Below are positions 1 through 8,779 of a DNA stretch of 14,190 nucleotides, one piece after another. The notes beneath the pieces are model-generated. The model did no database searches, had not been told where the DNA came from, and saw nothing but the letters and a program-made list of their open reading frames with translations. Position 1 is the first letter of the stretch. Each line of letters begins with the position of its first letter. The DNA is taken from contig NZ_WQLB01000056.1 of the NCBI RefSeq assembly GCF_009755355.1, positions 1 to 14,190 on the forward strand. Reading direction: 5' to 3'. This DNA is from Deinococcus arboris (GTDB taxonomy: Bacteria > Deinococcota > Deinococci > Deinococcales > Deinococcaceae). The translations under genes and the position numbers were made by a program.

Positions 1-22
1 TATTTGGGTTCCTGCACAGAAC

Positions 23-58
23 AAAAAGAGAGGCAGGCCGCACTGGCCCGCCCCTCTC
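23..58 (-). terminator. Rho-independent terminator after the glucanase gene
   Basis: On the minus strand, positions 58 to 28 fold into a stem: GAGAGG..GGCC pairs with GGCCTGCCTCTC, with a two-base bulge, one G-T pair and a five-base loop at 40-44. A run of five T (27-23) follows directly. It lies about 70 bases beyond the glucanase stop codon and is a good intrinsic terminator for the lacI-glucanase unit. Confidence 0.75.
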
Positions 59-127
59 CACTGACTTGAAACACCCTTCTCAACGGCTTGCTACGTCTTC
101 ACCACTCTTGTCCTGCACCTCTGCCCC

Positions 128-3100
128 TCAGTACCTCACCGCTTCCAGCTTGCTCAGGCTGACCCCCGCCGAATTGGCCGTCAGCGTCAGGGTCTTGGTC
201 CCGGCGCCCACCCCAGCGAAGTCCACCGGAATCGTCTGCCCGGCCCCGATAGACAGCGGCACACTGCGGCCGTTGAAGCTGAGCGTAAAGGCGCTGCTGC
301 TGGCGCTGCTGGCGTTGGTGAGGAGGAAGCGCAGGTTGCCTGCCGCACTGACATTCAGGTCGTAGGCCTTGGCGGCTCCGTTAGCAATGGCACCCACGCT
401 GGTCGTAATCACGCCCGGTACAGCGGTGGAGGCGGCCGAGGTCGTCACGCTCAGGTCGCCCGTAAAGGCTGAGGCGTTGTTGCGCGCGTCCACGGCCCGC
501 ACCTTGAAGGCGTAGGTGGTGCCGCCCGTCAGGCCGCTGACCGTGCCACTGGTGCCCGTCACGCTGCCGCTGAGGGCGCCGTTCGTGTAAATCTCGTATT
601 TGCTGACGCCGCAGTTGTCGCTGCTGGCGGTCCACGACAAGGTGACGCTGCTGCCGGTTTTGCTCGGCGAGGTCAGGCCACTGGGCACGCTGGGGGCCGC
701 GCTGTCGGTATCGCAGGGGTTGGGATTGCCGCCGCCGCTGAGGTTGGCACCGCTGACGCTGCCGATGACCACGCCGTCGCTCTTGGCGGTAATCGTGATG
801 GTCTTGGCGCCGGTGCCCACGTTCGGGAAGTCGGCAATCACAGTTTGGCCGGCGTCCAGCGCGAGGTCGTAATTGGTGCCGTTAAACGCTAGGTTGATCG
901 TGCGGCTGTTCTGCCCCGATGCACTCTGCACCGACAGGCGGTAGGTGCCCGCCGAAGTCACGTTGACCGGGAAGTTCTTGCTCGCGCCGTTGGCAATCGC
1001 GCCGCCGCTGGTGGTCACGGTGCCGGGCAGGTTGGCGGTCGTGCTGGCGGCGGCCGTGGTGACACTCAGGTCACTCGTAAAGCTGCCCACGTTGCCGGCC
1101 GTGTCTTTAGCGCGCACCTTGAATGTGTAGGCCGTGTTGGCGCTCAGGCCGCTCACCGTGGCGCCCGTGCCCGTCACGGTGGCCTTGAGGGCGCCGTTCT
1201 GGTACACCTCGTAACTCGCCACGCCGCAGTTGTCGCTGGCGGCCGTCCAGGACAGGCTCACGCTGTCGCTGGTCTTGCTCGGCGCGGTCAGGCTGCCGGG
1301 CACGCCAGGGGCCACCGTGTCGGTCTGGCACACCGGGGGAGGCGTGCTGCCGCCGCGCGAGGACACCACTTGCCGCGCGGGCACGTTCAGCGTGGCCCCA
1401 TCCGAGAATGTCACCGTGATGGCGCTGCTGCCGGGGTTATAGGCCGCGTAGGTGCGGGTGCTGCCCTTCTTGAACACGGCGTAGTTGGGAACGTTGGCGG
1501 TCACGCTGGTGTCCACCTGACCCACGGCGTTGAGGCTGTGCAGGAACTGGTAGGTGTGGGCCTTGGTCTCGCCCTCTTCAGGGGTGTAGGCGCCGCTGCC
1601 AAACTTGCCCACTGCTCCGGCGGCGTCGTACAGACTGTAGACCTGCCAGAAGATGTCGCGCCACATGGTGGGTTCGCGGCCCAAGAAGTCGTAATTGGTT
1701 TTCAGGTAGGCCGGGTTGCGGCCCAGGTACAGGCTGCCCGCCGTCATGGGCAGGAAGTTAATCCCCTGAATGGCTTCTTTCTCGGCGCTAAACCAGGTGG
1801 AATAGGCGCCGCCGTCGCCCCAGACCATGCCCACGGCGGGTTTGTTGAAGCCGGCGGGGAACACGCCGCCCCCCTGGTTAAACCAGTACTGCTCAATGGC
1901 GGTCGTTTCGGTGGCGTACAGATAGATGCCCAGGTCGCGCACCGCCGTGTTGCCCGTTACCGAGCCCCAGTTCACCAGTGCCGAGGAAAAGTTCATGTCC
2001 TCGCTGCTGGATTCCTGGTTGTTGCCGGCCGCAAAGCCGGAGTGCCCAGCCGCCCACGAATGCCCAGCGTAGGGGTCAAAGTTGCGCAGGCGCGGGAACT
2101 GCCCGGTGTTGCCGGTCCAGTTGGCTGCGTCCATGATCAGGTCGTTGATGCTGGCGCCCCAGGTGCGGCCCTGGGGGGTGGCGCCGCTCGGCCAGCTGGG
2201 TCGGTACTGGGTCAGCAGCGCGGCGGCCTTGATGAAATAGCCCCAGTGGAAGTGGTGGTCGTTCAGCTCTTCCTCGCTGCCGTAGCCCTGCGGATAGCCG
2301 ATCAGGGTGCCCCACGCCGAGTTGTAATAGAAGTAGTTACTGCCCTGGCCGTCCAGCCAGTCCTGCAGCACGCGCTGAATGGCGTCCAGGAAGGCCGTTT
2401 GCGCGCCAGAGTTTCCAACCTGCTCCGCCAGCGGCACCAGTTCGGCCAGTTTGCCCAGGCCCTTGCCCACCCAGTACGAATCGCCGGTGGGGTTGAGGGT
2501 CGCGCTGGTGTTGGCCTCGTTCACGTAGGCGGCCAGCTGCGTCTTGTTCAGGGTGTTCGCCGAGCCGTTGTCAGGGAGGTAAGGCAGCACGCCCTGAAAT
2601 TTCTGGCTGGTGGTAAAGCTGCCCGCCCCGCGCACCACCCGCATCTCGCCGCGTGGCGAAGCGTAGGTGTAGCCGGTGTTCACACTGCCCGAGTTCAGCC
2701 ACTGGTGGCGGTACAGCGCCATAACGGTGCCGCTGGCACTGCCTTCCTTGGCGACGGTGTCCACGGTGTACGTGCTGTTCAGGGTGGCGGTGGCCGCGTT
2801 GTAATTCCAGCTGACGCTGCTGCCCGTCACGAAGTTATAGGCGTAGGTCTTGAAGTCGTTCAGGGTGGCGACCGTGTTGTCCGGCAGGGCGGCAATCGAG
2901 TAGTAGTCTTTGCCGTTCAGGGTAGAGGTGGCCACCGTGTTGTTCACGCTCCAGCTGGACCCGCTGGGCGCAAAGATGCCGTAGTGGCGCCCGTTAACTG
3001 TGATGCCCAGGACATTGCCCTGGTTTGACCAGACTGTTGGGGTGGCAATAAAGGTGATCTGCGCGTTGCCGCCTGTTTTGGTGGCGTAGACGAAAGGCAG

Positions 3101-3658
3101 GCCATGCCCGAACGTGGTGCGCAGGGTGCGGGCACCGTCGTTCCAGAGGGCGGTGGCCGTCCAGTCGCCCCAGTCGTCCACCTTGGTGTCAGGGGCGTTC
3201 AGGCCACTGACGCCCAGCGTCAGGTCAGGCGTGTAGGGGTATTCGTATTTCTCCAATCCCGAGGCTCCCACGATCTGCGAGCGGTTGGGGTAGCTGACTT
3301 CCAGACCGCCCGCGCGGGCGTGCATGGCCAGGGGATGGGCGAACATATTCTCGGAGTAGGCGTTGCCGGCGTTGCGCTTGAACAGCAGCGACGACCAGAA
3401 TTCGTTGGTGGGGGCCTTGCCCTTGGCGGCGCCGGCGGCGGTCCAGGCAGGTGTCAGAAGGGCCCCGGAGGTGTTGGTGGGTCCCCCCTTGGCACCGGGA
3501 GGAGGCGAGTTGCCGTAATCCAGACTGTTCAGCACTGGGCTCTGGGCTGCGGGCGCTGAAGCCACGGGGCTGCTCCCCTGCGGCGTCACACTTCCGCAGG
3601 CCGACAGGGCGAGGCTCAGACCAAGCAGCAGGGTAAAACGGGCGCGACTTCTGGACAT
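128..3658 (-). CDS. Secreted GH81 endo-beta-1,3-glucanase lipoprotein with two FN3 + beta-module repeats
   Basis: Predicted to hydrolyse internal beta-1,3-glucosidic bonds of laminarin, curdlan or fungal wall glucan outside the cytoplasm. The 1176-residue protein starts at the ATG at 3658, which has AGGAGGTG six bases upstream. A GTG 12 codons earlier lacks this site. Residues 1-21 are a lipoprotein signal with lipobox L-S-A-C (Cys21). The GH81 domain spans about residues 45-760. It has the family blocks HPLAMHARAGGLEVSYP (about 108-124), ELNDHHFHWGYF (465-476) and NQESSSED (547-554). By family knowledge, Asp467, Glu549 and Glu553 fall at the catalytic positions. The C-terminal third is two copies of an FN3 domain (about 780-875 and 984-1078) followed by an approximately 95-residue beta-rich module (877-973 and 1080-1176), which may bind glucan. 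Each FN3 carries a Cys in the preceding linker and one in S-D-N-C-G-V, a likely disulfide. It is cotranscribed with or downstream of lacI. The GH81 call is firm, the module's role is inferred. Confidence 0.93.
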   Translation of the reverse strand: MSRSRARFTLLLGLSLALSACGSVTPQGSSPVASAPAAQSPVLNSLDYGNSPPPGAKGGPTNTSGALLTPAWTAAGAAKGKAPTNEFWSSLLFKRNAGNAYSENMFAHPLAMHARAGGLEVSYPNRSQIVGASGLEKYEYPYTPDLTLGVSGLNAPDTKVDDWGDWTATALWNDGARTLRTTFGHGLPFVYATKTGGNAQITFIATPTVWSNQGNVLGITVNGRHYGIFAPSGSSWSVNNTVATSTLNGKDYYSIAALPDNTVATLNDFKTYAYNFVTGSSVSWNYNAATATLNSTYTVDTVAKEGSASGTVMALYRHQWLNSGSVNTGYTYASPRGEMRVVRGAGSFTTSQKFQGVLPYLPDNGSANTLNKTQLAAYVNEANTSATLNPTGDSYWVGKGLGKLAELVPLAEQVGNSGAQTAFLDAIQRVLQDWLDGQGSNYFYYNSAWGTLIGYPQGYGSEEELNDHHFHWGYFIKAAALLTQYRPSWPSGATPQGRTWGASINDLIMDAANWTGNTGQFPRLRNFDPYAGHSWAAGHSGFAAGNNQESSSEDMNFSSALVNWGSVTGNTAVRDLGIYLYATETTAIEQYWFNQGGGVFPAGFNKPAVGMVWGDGGAYSTWFSAEKEAIQGINFLPMTAGSLYLGRNPAYLKTNYDFLGREPTMWRDIFWQVYSLYDAAGAVGKFGSGAYTPEEGETKAHTYQFLHSLNAVGQVDTSVTANVPNYAVFKKGSTRTYAAYNPGSSAITVTFSDGATLNVPARQVVSSRGGSTPPPVCQTDTVAPGVPGSLTAPSKTSDSVSLSWTAASDNCGVASYEVYQNGALKATVTGTGATVSGLSANTAYTFKVRAKDTAGNVGSFTSDLSVTTAAASTTANLPGTVTTSGGAIANGASKNFPVNVTSAGTYRLSVQSASGQNSRTINLAFNGTNYDLALDAGQTVIADFPNVGTGAKTITITAKSDGVVIGSVSGANLSGGGNPNPCDTDSAAPSVPSGLTSPSKTGSSVTLSWTASSDNCGVSKYEIYTNGALSGSVTGTSGTVSGLTGGTTYAFKVRAVDARNNASAFTGDLSVTTSAASTAVPGVITTSVGAIANGAAKAYDLNVSAAGNLRFLLTNASSASSSAFTLSFNGRSVPLSIGAGQTIPVDFAGVGAGTKTLTLTANSAGVSLSKLEAVRY

Positions 3659-3662
3659 ACGA

Positions 3663-3670
3663 CACCTCCT
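3663..3670 (-). promoter_or_regulatory. Strong ribosome binding site fixing the glucanase start
   Basis: AGGAGGTG on the minus strand ends four bases before the ATG at 3658. It is one of only two clear Shine-Dalgarno sites in the window. The other precedes the small secreted protein gene at 9250. It decides the start over the upstream GTG at 3694. Confidence 0.8.
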
Positions 3671-3692
3671 GACCGCCCGGCAGGGGACGGTC
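3671..3692 (-). promoter_or_regulatory. Hairpin in the glucanase leader
   Basis: Minus-strand sequence GACCG-T-CCC / CTGCC / GGGCGGTC forms an eight-base-pair stem with one bulged T and a five-base loop. It sits between the operator-like palindrome and the ribosome binding site. No T-run follows, so it is not an ordinary terminator. It could stabilise the mRNA or affect translation, but no function is shown. Confidence 0.4.
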
Positions 3693-3697
3693 AAATC

Positions 3698-3709
3698 GAA
3701 AACGTTTTC
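3698..3709. promoter_or_regulatory. LacI-family operator palindrome in front of the glucanase gene
   Basis: GAAAACGTTTTC is a perfect 12-bp palindrome with a central CG, the usual form of a LacI/GalR-family operator. It lies 40 bases before the glucanase ATG and 30 bases beyond the lacI stop. The same core, GAAAACGTTGTC, recurs at 4857-4868 in front of lacI. No convincing separate promoter is visible here, so it may control a weak internal promoter or act as a roadblock to read-through from lacI. Confidence 0.7.
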
Positions 3710-3738
3710 AGAATGAACGAATGGGGAAGGAAGCTGGG

Positions 3739-4749
3739 TTACGGACGGGCGTAGCGCACCGATTCACGCACGCTCAGGGTGAGGGGCAGGTCAGGGTGGG
3801 GGAGAGGCTCGTCGGGGGTCAGCAGCTGGTGCAGCACGGCGCTGGCCGCCTGCTGGCCCATCTCGAACAGGGGCTGATGCACCGAAGTCAGGGGCGGCAG
3901 GGTGAACTGGGACGCGGGCAGGTCGTCAAAACCCATCAGCGAGATGTCGTCCGGGACGCGAATGCCGCGCCGGTAGAGCCCCAGCCGCGCCCCGTAGGCC
4001 ATCTGGTCATTGGCCGCGAAGATGGCCGACAGGCCGACGCCCTGCCCCAGCCAGTGTTCGACTGCCAAGATGCCGGCCGTTTCGTTGAAATCACCTTCAA
4101 ACACCAGACGTGGGTCAAAGGCCAGGCCTGCGTCGGCCAGGGCCAAGCGGTAGCCTTCCAGGCGGTCCACCGCGTCGCGCTGAGACGGCACCCCGGTTAG
4201 GTGCCCGATGCGGCGGTGGCCCAGCTGAATCAGGTGCGTGGTGGCCAGAAAGGCGCCCTGCACGTTGTCGATGCTCAGGCACATGGGTTCCAGACCCGGC
4301 ACCCGGCGGCCCACCAGGGCCAGCGGAAAGCGGGCCGCCAGGTCACGCAGCGCCTGGTCGGTCAGCCGGCCCCCCAGGATAATCAGGCCGTCCACCTGCC
4401 GCCGGGTCAGGGCAGTGATGGCCGCCGACTCATCCTGAATCTCCCAGTGCCCATTCACGAAGATGGGCTGGTAGCCACTGCCCGCAAAACCGGCGTCTAT
4501 ACCGCGCGAGACCTCGTTGTAAAAGGGGCTGGCAATGTCCTGGGTCAGCACCCCGATGGTCATGGAGCGGCCGCGCACCAGGCCCTGCGCGGCGGCGTTG
4601 GGTTCGTAGCCCAGCTCCTGCGCGGCGGCCAGCACCCGCGCCCGTTTGTCGCCGGCCACAGCCGAGGAGCCGTTCAGCGTGCGCGACACCGTGCTGATGG
4701 ACACGTCGGCGGCGCGGGCAATGTCTTTGATGGTCACGTTGCGCGTCAT
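3739..4749 (-). CDS. LacI/GalR-family transcriptional repressor
   Basis: A cytoplasmic DNA-binding regulator, 336 residues, the normal family length. Residues 5-27 (T-I-K-D-I-A..V-S-I-S-T-V-S-R-T-L-N-G) are the helix-turn-helix. Residues 46-57 (L-G-Y-E-P-N-A-A-A-Q-G-L) form the hinge helix, whose Leu inserts at the central CG of operators. The rest is the periplasmic-binding-protein-like sugar-sensing core, with R-R-Q-V-D-G-L-I-I-L (116-125), G-H-R-R-I-G-H-L-T-G (177-186) and D-I-S-L-M-G-F-D-D (268-276). I chose the ATG at 4749 because the helix-turn-helix starts six residues later, although neither it nor the GTG at 4779 has a good ribosome site. It lies directly upstream of the glucanase gene on the same strand with two matching palindromes nearby. 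It probably represses both in the absence of a glucan-derived sugar, an inference because the ligand cannot be read from sequence. Confidence 0.93.
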   Translation of the reverse strand: MTRNVTIKDIARAADVSISTVSRTLNGSSAVAGDKRARVLAAAQELGYEPNAAAQGLVRGRSMTIGVLTQDIASPFYNEVSRGIDAGFAGSGYQPIFVNGHWEIQDESAAITALTRRQVDGLIILGGRLTDQALRDLAARFPLALVGRRVPGLEPMCLSIDNVQGAFLATTHLIQLGHRRIGHLTGVPSQRDAVDRLEGYRLALADAGLAFDPRLVFEGDFNETAGILAVEHWLGQGVGLSAIFAANDQMAYGARLGLYRRGIRVPDDISLMGFDDLPASQFTLPPLTSVHQPLFEMGQQAASAVLHQLLTPDEPLPHPDLPLTLSVRESVRYARP

Positions 4750-4841
4750 AGGGACAAGTCTGCTCCAGAAGGCGGGCACAGGGCGCAGCGGGAAGGGCAG
4801 CCGTCTGCGGCCCGCTGAACTGAATTGAGGTCTAGGCCCCG

Positions 4842-4870
4842 AGCTTAATCGGCTTTGAAAACGTTGTCAA
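4842..4870 (-). promoter_or_regulatory. Sigma-70 promoter for lacI (and probably the glucanase)
   Basis: On the minus strand TTGACA (4870-4865), a 17-base spacer and TAAGCT (4847-4842) form a near-consensus promoter reading toward lacI. Transcription would start near 4835, giving a leader of about 86 bases. The operator palindrome 4854-4871 covers the -35 box and half of the spacer, so a bound repressor should block polymerase. Confidence 0.7.
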
Positions 4871-4871
4871 A
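4854..4871. promoter_or_regulatory. LacI-family operator palindrome overlapping the lacI promoter
   Basis: TTTGAAAACGTTGTCAAA is an 18-bp palindrome with eight of nine pairs matching and a central CG. It shares the core GAAAACGTT with the site at 3698-3709. It overlaps the lacI -35 region and lies just upstream of the likely -35 box of the divergent M20 gene. Autoregulation of lacI is the simplest reading, and an effect on the M20 gene is possible. Confidence 0.75.
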
Positions 4872-4880
4872 TGGTGCAGT

Positions 4881-6257
<1,377 letters not shown>

Positions 6258-6258
6258 C

Positions 6259-6311
6259 CCCACCCCCCCAGCCCCCCTGCCCCTCTGGGGTAGGGGGGCT
6301 GGGGGGGTGGG
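6259..6311 (+). terminator. 25-bp C/G hairpin with an embedded G-quadruplex motif
   Basis: The C-rich arm 6259-6283 pairs with the G-rich arm 6287-6311 over 25 base pairs (one G-T), with the loop TCT. It starts two bases after the M20 stop codon. The 3' side continues CAAGAGTTT, only a weak T-run. The plus-strand arm GGGG-TA-GGGGGG-CT-GGGGGGG-T-GGG is also a four-tract G-quadruplex motif with one- and two-base loops. It probably ends or protects the M20 transcript and insulates the convergent SDR gene. It could also be a copy of a dispersed repeat. Confidence 0.6.
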
Positions 6312-6538
6312 CAAGAGTTTCTACTGGCGTCGGCGTGCTTGCTCTGTTCGGTGACGTGTCTTGCTCAGACGCCATCCTCCGGGCCACCGGAATGGCCTGC
6401 GCGCTGCGCGCACAATGGCCTCGCCTGGACCTGGGCGGGATTGGGGCAAGGGGTCTTGGTGCGGCCCAGAGGTTCGACTTTTGAAAAGAAGAGGGGCCGT
6501 TGCTTGCTGTCCACTTGTATGGAACCGGCACAGCTCTG

Positions 6539-6571
6539 AAAAAAAGGGCGGAGGTCGTTCAGCCTCCCGCC
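6539..6571 (-). terminator. Rho-independent terminator of the SDR gene
   Basis: Minus strand: GGCGGGAGG (6571-6563), an eight-base loop, CCTCCGCC (6554-6547), then a C and seven T (6545-6539). One G is bulged in the stem. It lies about 50 bases after the SDR stop codon. In the 363-base gap between the convergent genes (6258-6620), this and the hairpin at 6259-6311 are the only structures I can support. I see no gene in 6312-6538. Confidence 0.8.
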
Positions 6572-6620
6572 TCTCCTTCGCCCCCGCTTTTCCTACTTCC
6601 TACAACCCACTTCCCGGCCT

Positions 6621-7298
6621 TCACGCATCCGGGTAGACCTTGACCTCCGTGATGTGCGCCCGGTCAGGGCGGCTCAGGGCGTGGGCCACGCTCTTGGCCA
6701 GGCCACGGGGGTCAATCATGGTGTCCCAGGCCAGGCCAGCGTCACGGTTGGTCGGCGTATCGATGGCGCCCATGGGGTACAGCACCATGCCGCGCACCCC
6801 TTTGCCTTTCAGTTCGTCGTGCAGGCTCAGCACATAGGCCGCCACGGCCGCTTTGCTGGCGGTGTACAGGGCCGCCTTGGGGCCGCTCAGGCGGGCCGCC
6901 TGCCCGGCGCTAATTCCCAGAATCAGACCGTCTTTTTGCTTGAGCATATGCGGCAGCACGCCCTGCACCGCATGAAACAGGCTGGTCATGTTCGTGTCGA
7001 ACAGGGCGCGCAGGTCGGCGGGTGTGGCTTTCTGGGCGTCCTGGGTGGTAAACGTCCCCACCGTATGAATCAGGGTGTCGACCTTGACCTTTTTCAGCGC
7101 GTCAATGCTGGCGGGGTCGGTCAGGTCAAGGTCGAGCACCTCGGTGGCCGGAAAGCGGTCGGCGGCGCGCGCCAGCGACTCGCCGCGCCCCACCAGCACC
7201 ATCTGGGCGCCGGCGTCGTCGAGTTCCTGGGCAATGGCGGTGGCAAGAGCGCCGCCCGCGCCGGTCAGCATGATGGTGGAGGAGCCGAGATTCGCCAT
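6621..7298 (-). CDS. Short-chain dehydrogenase/reductase (SDR)
   Basis: A cytoplasmic NAD(P)-dependent oxidoreductase of the classical SDR fold, 225 residues, slightly short for the family (about 250). The Rossmann glycine motif is T-G-A-G-G-A-L-A (12-19), where Ala replaces the usual last Gly. Asn103 sits in D-T-N-M-T. The catalytic residues are Ser130 (I-S-A-G-Q), Tyr145 and Lys149 in Y-T-A-S-K. The segment L-D-L-D-L-T (55-60) is the adenine-binding acidic turn. The substrate is unknown, as SDRs cannot be assigned from motifs alone. The start at 7298 is supported by the TTACCCT box five bases before the ATG and by the Rossmann strand beginning eight residues in. It follows the M24 gene by 64 bases on the same strand but appears to have its own leaderless promoter. 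It ends at a clear terminator. Confidence 0.88.
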   Translation of the reverse strand: MANLGSSTIMLTGAGGALATAIAQELDDAGAQMVLVGRGESLARAADRFPATEVLDLDLTDPASIDALKKVKVDTLIHTVGTFTTQDAQKATPADLRALFDTNMTSLFHAVQGVLPHMLKQKDGLILGISAGQAARLSGPKAALYTASKAAVAAYVLSLHDELKGKGVRGMVLYPMGAIDTPTNRDAGLAWDTMIDPRGLAKSVAHALSRPDRAHITEVKVYPDA

Positions 7299-7303
7299 GC
7301 CCC

Positions 7304-7309
7304 AGGGTA
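7304..7309 (-). promoter_or_regulatory. Leaderless -10 box of the SDR gene
   Basis: TACCCT on the minus strand ends five bases before the ATG at 7298, and no ribosome site is present. The M24 gene has the identical hexamer at the equivalent place. I find no clear -35 box. Confidence 0.45.
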
Positions 7310-7331
7310 ACGGGTGAGCTGTGGGGGCGGC

Positions 7332-7352
7332 GGCCCAACCTTAGCGTTGGCC
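7332..7352 (-). other. Small hairpin after the M24 gene
   Basis: Minus strand GGCCAAC-GCTAAG-GTTGGGCC forms a seven-base-pair stem with one bulged G, ten bases after the M24 stop codon. No T-run follows, so it may at most be a weak terminator or an mRNA end-protecting structure. Confidence 0.3.
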
Positions 7353-7362
7353 TAAGCAGGTC

Positions 7363-8601
7363 TCATGAGTGTGCTGCGCCGTAAGCCCTGGCCCGCACAC
7401 TGGCCCAGTCGCCCTGCCCCAGCACAAACGGCGCCCGCTGGGTGTGGGTGGTCACGCGCGGGCCGTCCGGGGCCAGATAGAGATTGATCTCGCTGCGAAT
7501 GCCAAAGCCTCTGGCTGCCGGGTAGGTGCCGGGCTCAATAGTTACGCCCAGGCCCGGCGTCAGGGCGCGGGTATCGCGGGTTTCGTAGTCGTCCAGATTG
7601 GCACCCGAGCCGTGAATCTGCACGCCCAGATCGTGCCCGGTGCGGTGGAGGAAAAAGGGTTCCCAGGTCGGCCCCATCGCGTCGCGGGCGGCGCGGTCCA
7701 GCATCCAGCCCTGCACCTCGCCCCAGCCCTGGGCGGCGTACCTTTCTTCCAGCAGCCTCAGGGCCGCGTCGCGGGCCGCGCTCACGGCTGTCCAGGCGTC
7801 CAGGTACTCCTCGCTCGGCTGTCCGGCCGTGCCCACCCAGGTCACATCGGCAAAGGGGCGGCCCGGTTCCTGCGCCCACAGGTCAATCAGGACGCACTCG
7901 CCTGGCTTCAGGGTGGCGTGGCGTTCGGGGCTGGGTTCGTAGTGGCTGTCGGCGGCATTCACACCGAACGACACGTTGACGGGGTGCCCGGCGCTCATGC
8001 CGGCCGCCTCAATCTGGCGCATGATGACGGCCTGCGCGTCCAGTTCCGTGACCGGTTGCCCGGCCGTCAGCCGCTCGTGAATCAGGCGGAAGGCGTCGTC
8101 CTTGGCGCTCATCAGGACGGCCACGGCGCGTTCGTGGGCCGCCAGGTCGTCAGGACTCCAGGCCAGAAAGGCCTGCAGCAGGTCGGCGCTCGTGTGAATG
8201 TCGCCCGCGCCAGCGGCCCGCACGCGCTCCACCGTGCCGGCGTCCACCCGGCTGACATAAGGCACAGCGCCGTTCGGGCTGTATTCCATCGCCACCGTCT
8301 GGCCCGCCACCACGCCCCGCAGCGCCGCGTCCAGTTCGGCGTGGGACCCAAAAGGCTGCAGTCGCGCGCCCCAGTGCCGGGTGATCTCCTGCCAGGTGCC
8401 GCCCTCAATATGGTTGTGCAGCACCGTCGCTTGTCCCTGCCGGGGCACCCACACGAAAAAGCGCCGGGTCAGGAAGGCCCCTGGCGGCAGGTCCAGCACC
8501 CGCCGCGCGTGAGGATTGAGGCCCTGAAAGTCGTACATCAGCCAGCCGTCCAGAGAGGTGGCGGCCAGGGCGCGCTGCATCTGCGTGATGGGCGAGGTCA
8601 T
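7363..8601 (-). CDS. M24-family metallopeptidase (Xaa-Pro peptidase type)
   Basis: A cytoplasmic pita-bread metalloenzyme, 412 residues, predicted to remove N-terminal residues next to proline or to act on similar peptides. Residues 1-150 are the N-terminal creatinase/prolidase-like domain (M-E-Y-S-P-N-G-A-V-P-Y at 105-115). The catalytic domain from about 155 carries all five metal ligands: Asp240 (L-I-D-L-W), Asp252 (F-A-D-V-T), His323 (T-G-H-D-L-G), Glu356 (T-I-E-P-G-T-Y) and Glu370 (I-R-S-E-I-N). The ATG at 8601 is chosen over the upstream in-frame start at 8640, because TACCCT ends six bases before it and the domain begins directly. With the M20 enzyme nearby it suggests peptide turnover, although the two genes lie on opposite strands and are not an operon. 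The exact substrate is unknown. Confidence 0.9.
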   Translation of the reverse strand: MTSPITQMQRALAATSLDGWLMYDFQGLNPHARRVLDLPPGAFLTRRFFVWVPRQGQATVLHNHIEGGTWQEITRHWGARLQPFGSHAELDAALRGVVAGQTVAMEYSPNGAVPYVSRVDAGTVERVRAAGAGDIHTSADLLQAFLAWSPDDLAAHERAVAVLMSAKDDAFRLIHERLTAGQPVTELDAQAVIMRQIEAAGMSAGHPVNVSFGVNAADSHYEPSPERHATLKPGECVLIDLWAQEPGRPFADVTWVGTAGQPSEEYLDAWTAVSAARDAALRLLEERYAAQGWGEVQGWMLDRAARDAMGPTWEPFFLHRTGHDLGVQIHGSGANLDDYETRDTRALTPGLGVTIEPGTYPAARGFGIRSEINLYLAPDGPRVTTHTQRAPFVLGQGDWASVRARAYGAAHS

Positions 8602-8607
8602 GGCGTC

Positions 8608-8613
8608 AGGGTA
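8608..8613 (-). promoter_or_regulatory. Leaderless -10 box of the M24 gene
   Basis: TACCCT on the minus strand ends six bases before the ATG at 8601, which has no ribosome binding site. It supports a leaderless transcript and the start chosen. Confidence 0.5.
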
Positions 8614-8779
8614 ACGCGGCGAGAAGGCCAGGGGCCACAACCACTGGCCCCCACGCGCCGGCGTCGGGCGGTAGGGGCCAGGAAGGAGCTGAGAAGAAAG
8701 AGACTTGGCGGTGGGGTGTCATCCACCTGCTGTCCACTACGGGCCAGGCGGGCTGGGGGTTCCCGGCCAGGGGCGGCGG

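Noticed and set aside
1370..3028. 552-codon open frame on the plus strand opposite the glucanase gene
   Set aside because: It is antisense to conserved GH81 coding sequence. Its translation is low-complexity (Gly, Val, Ala, His, Arg) with no domain, the usual artefact of high-GC third-position bias.
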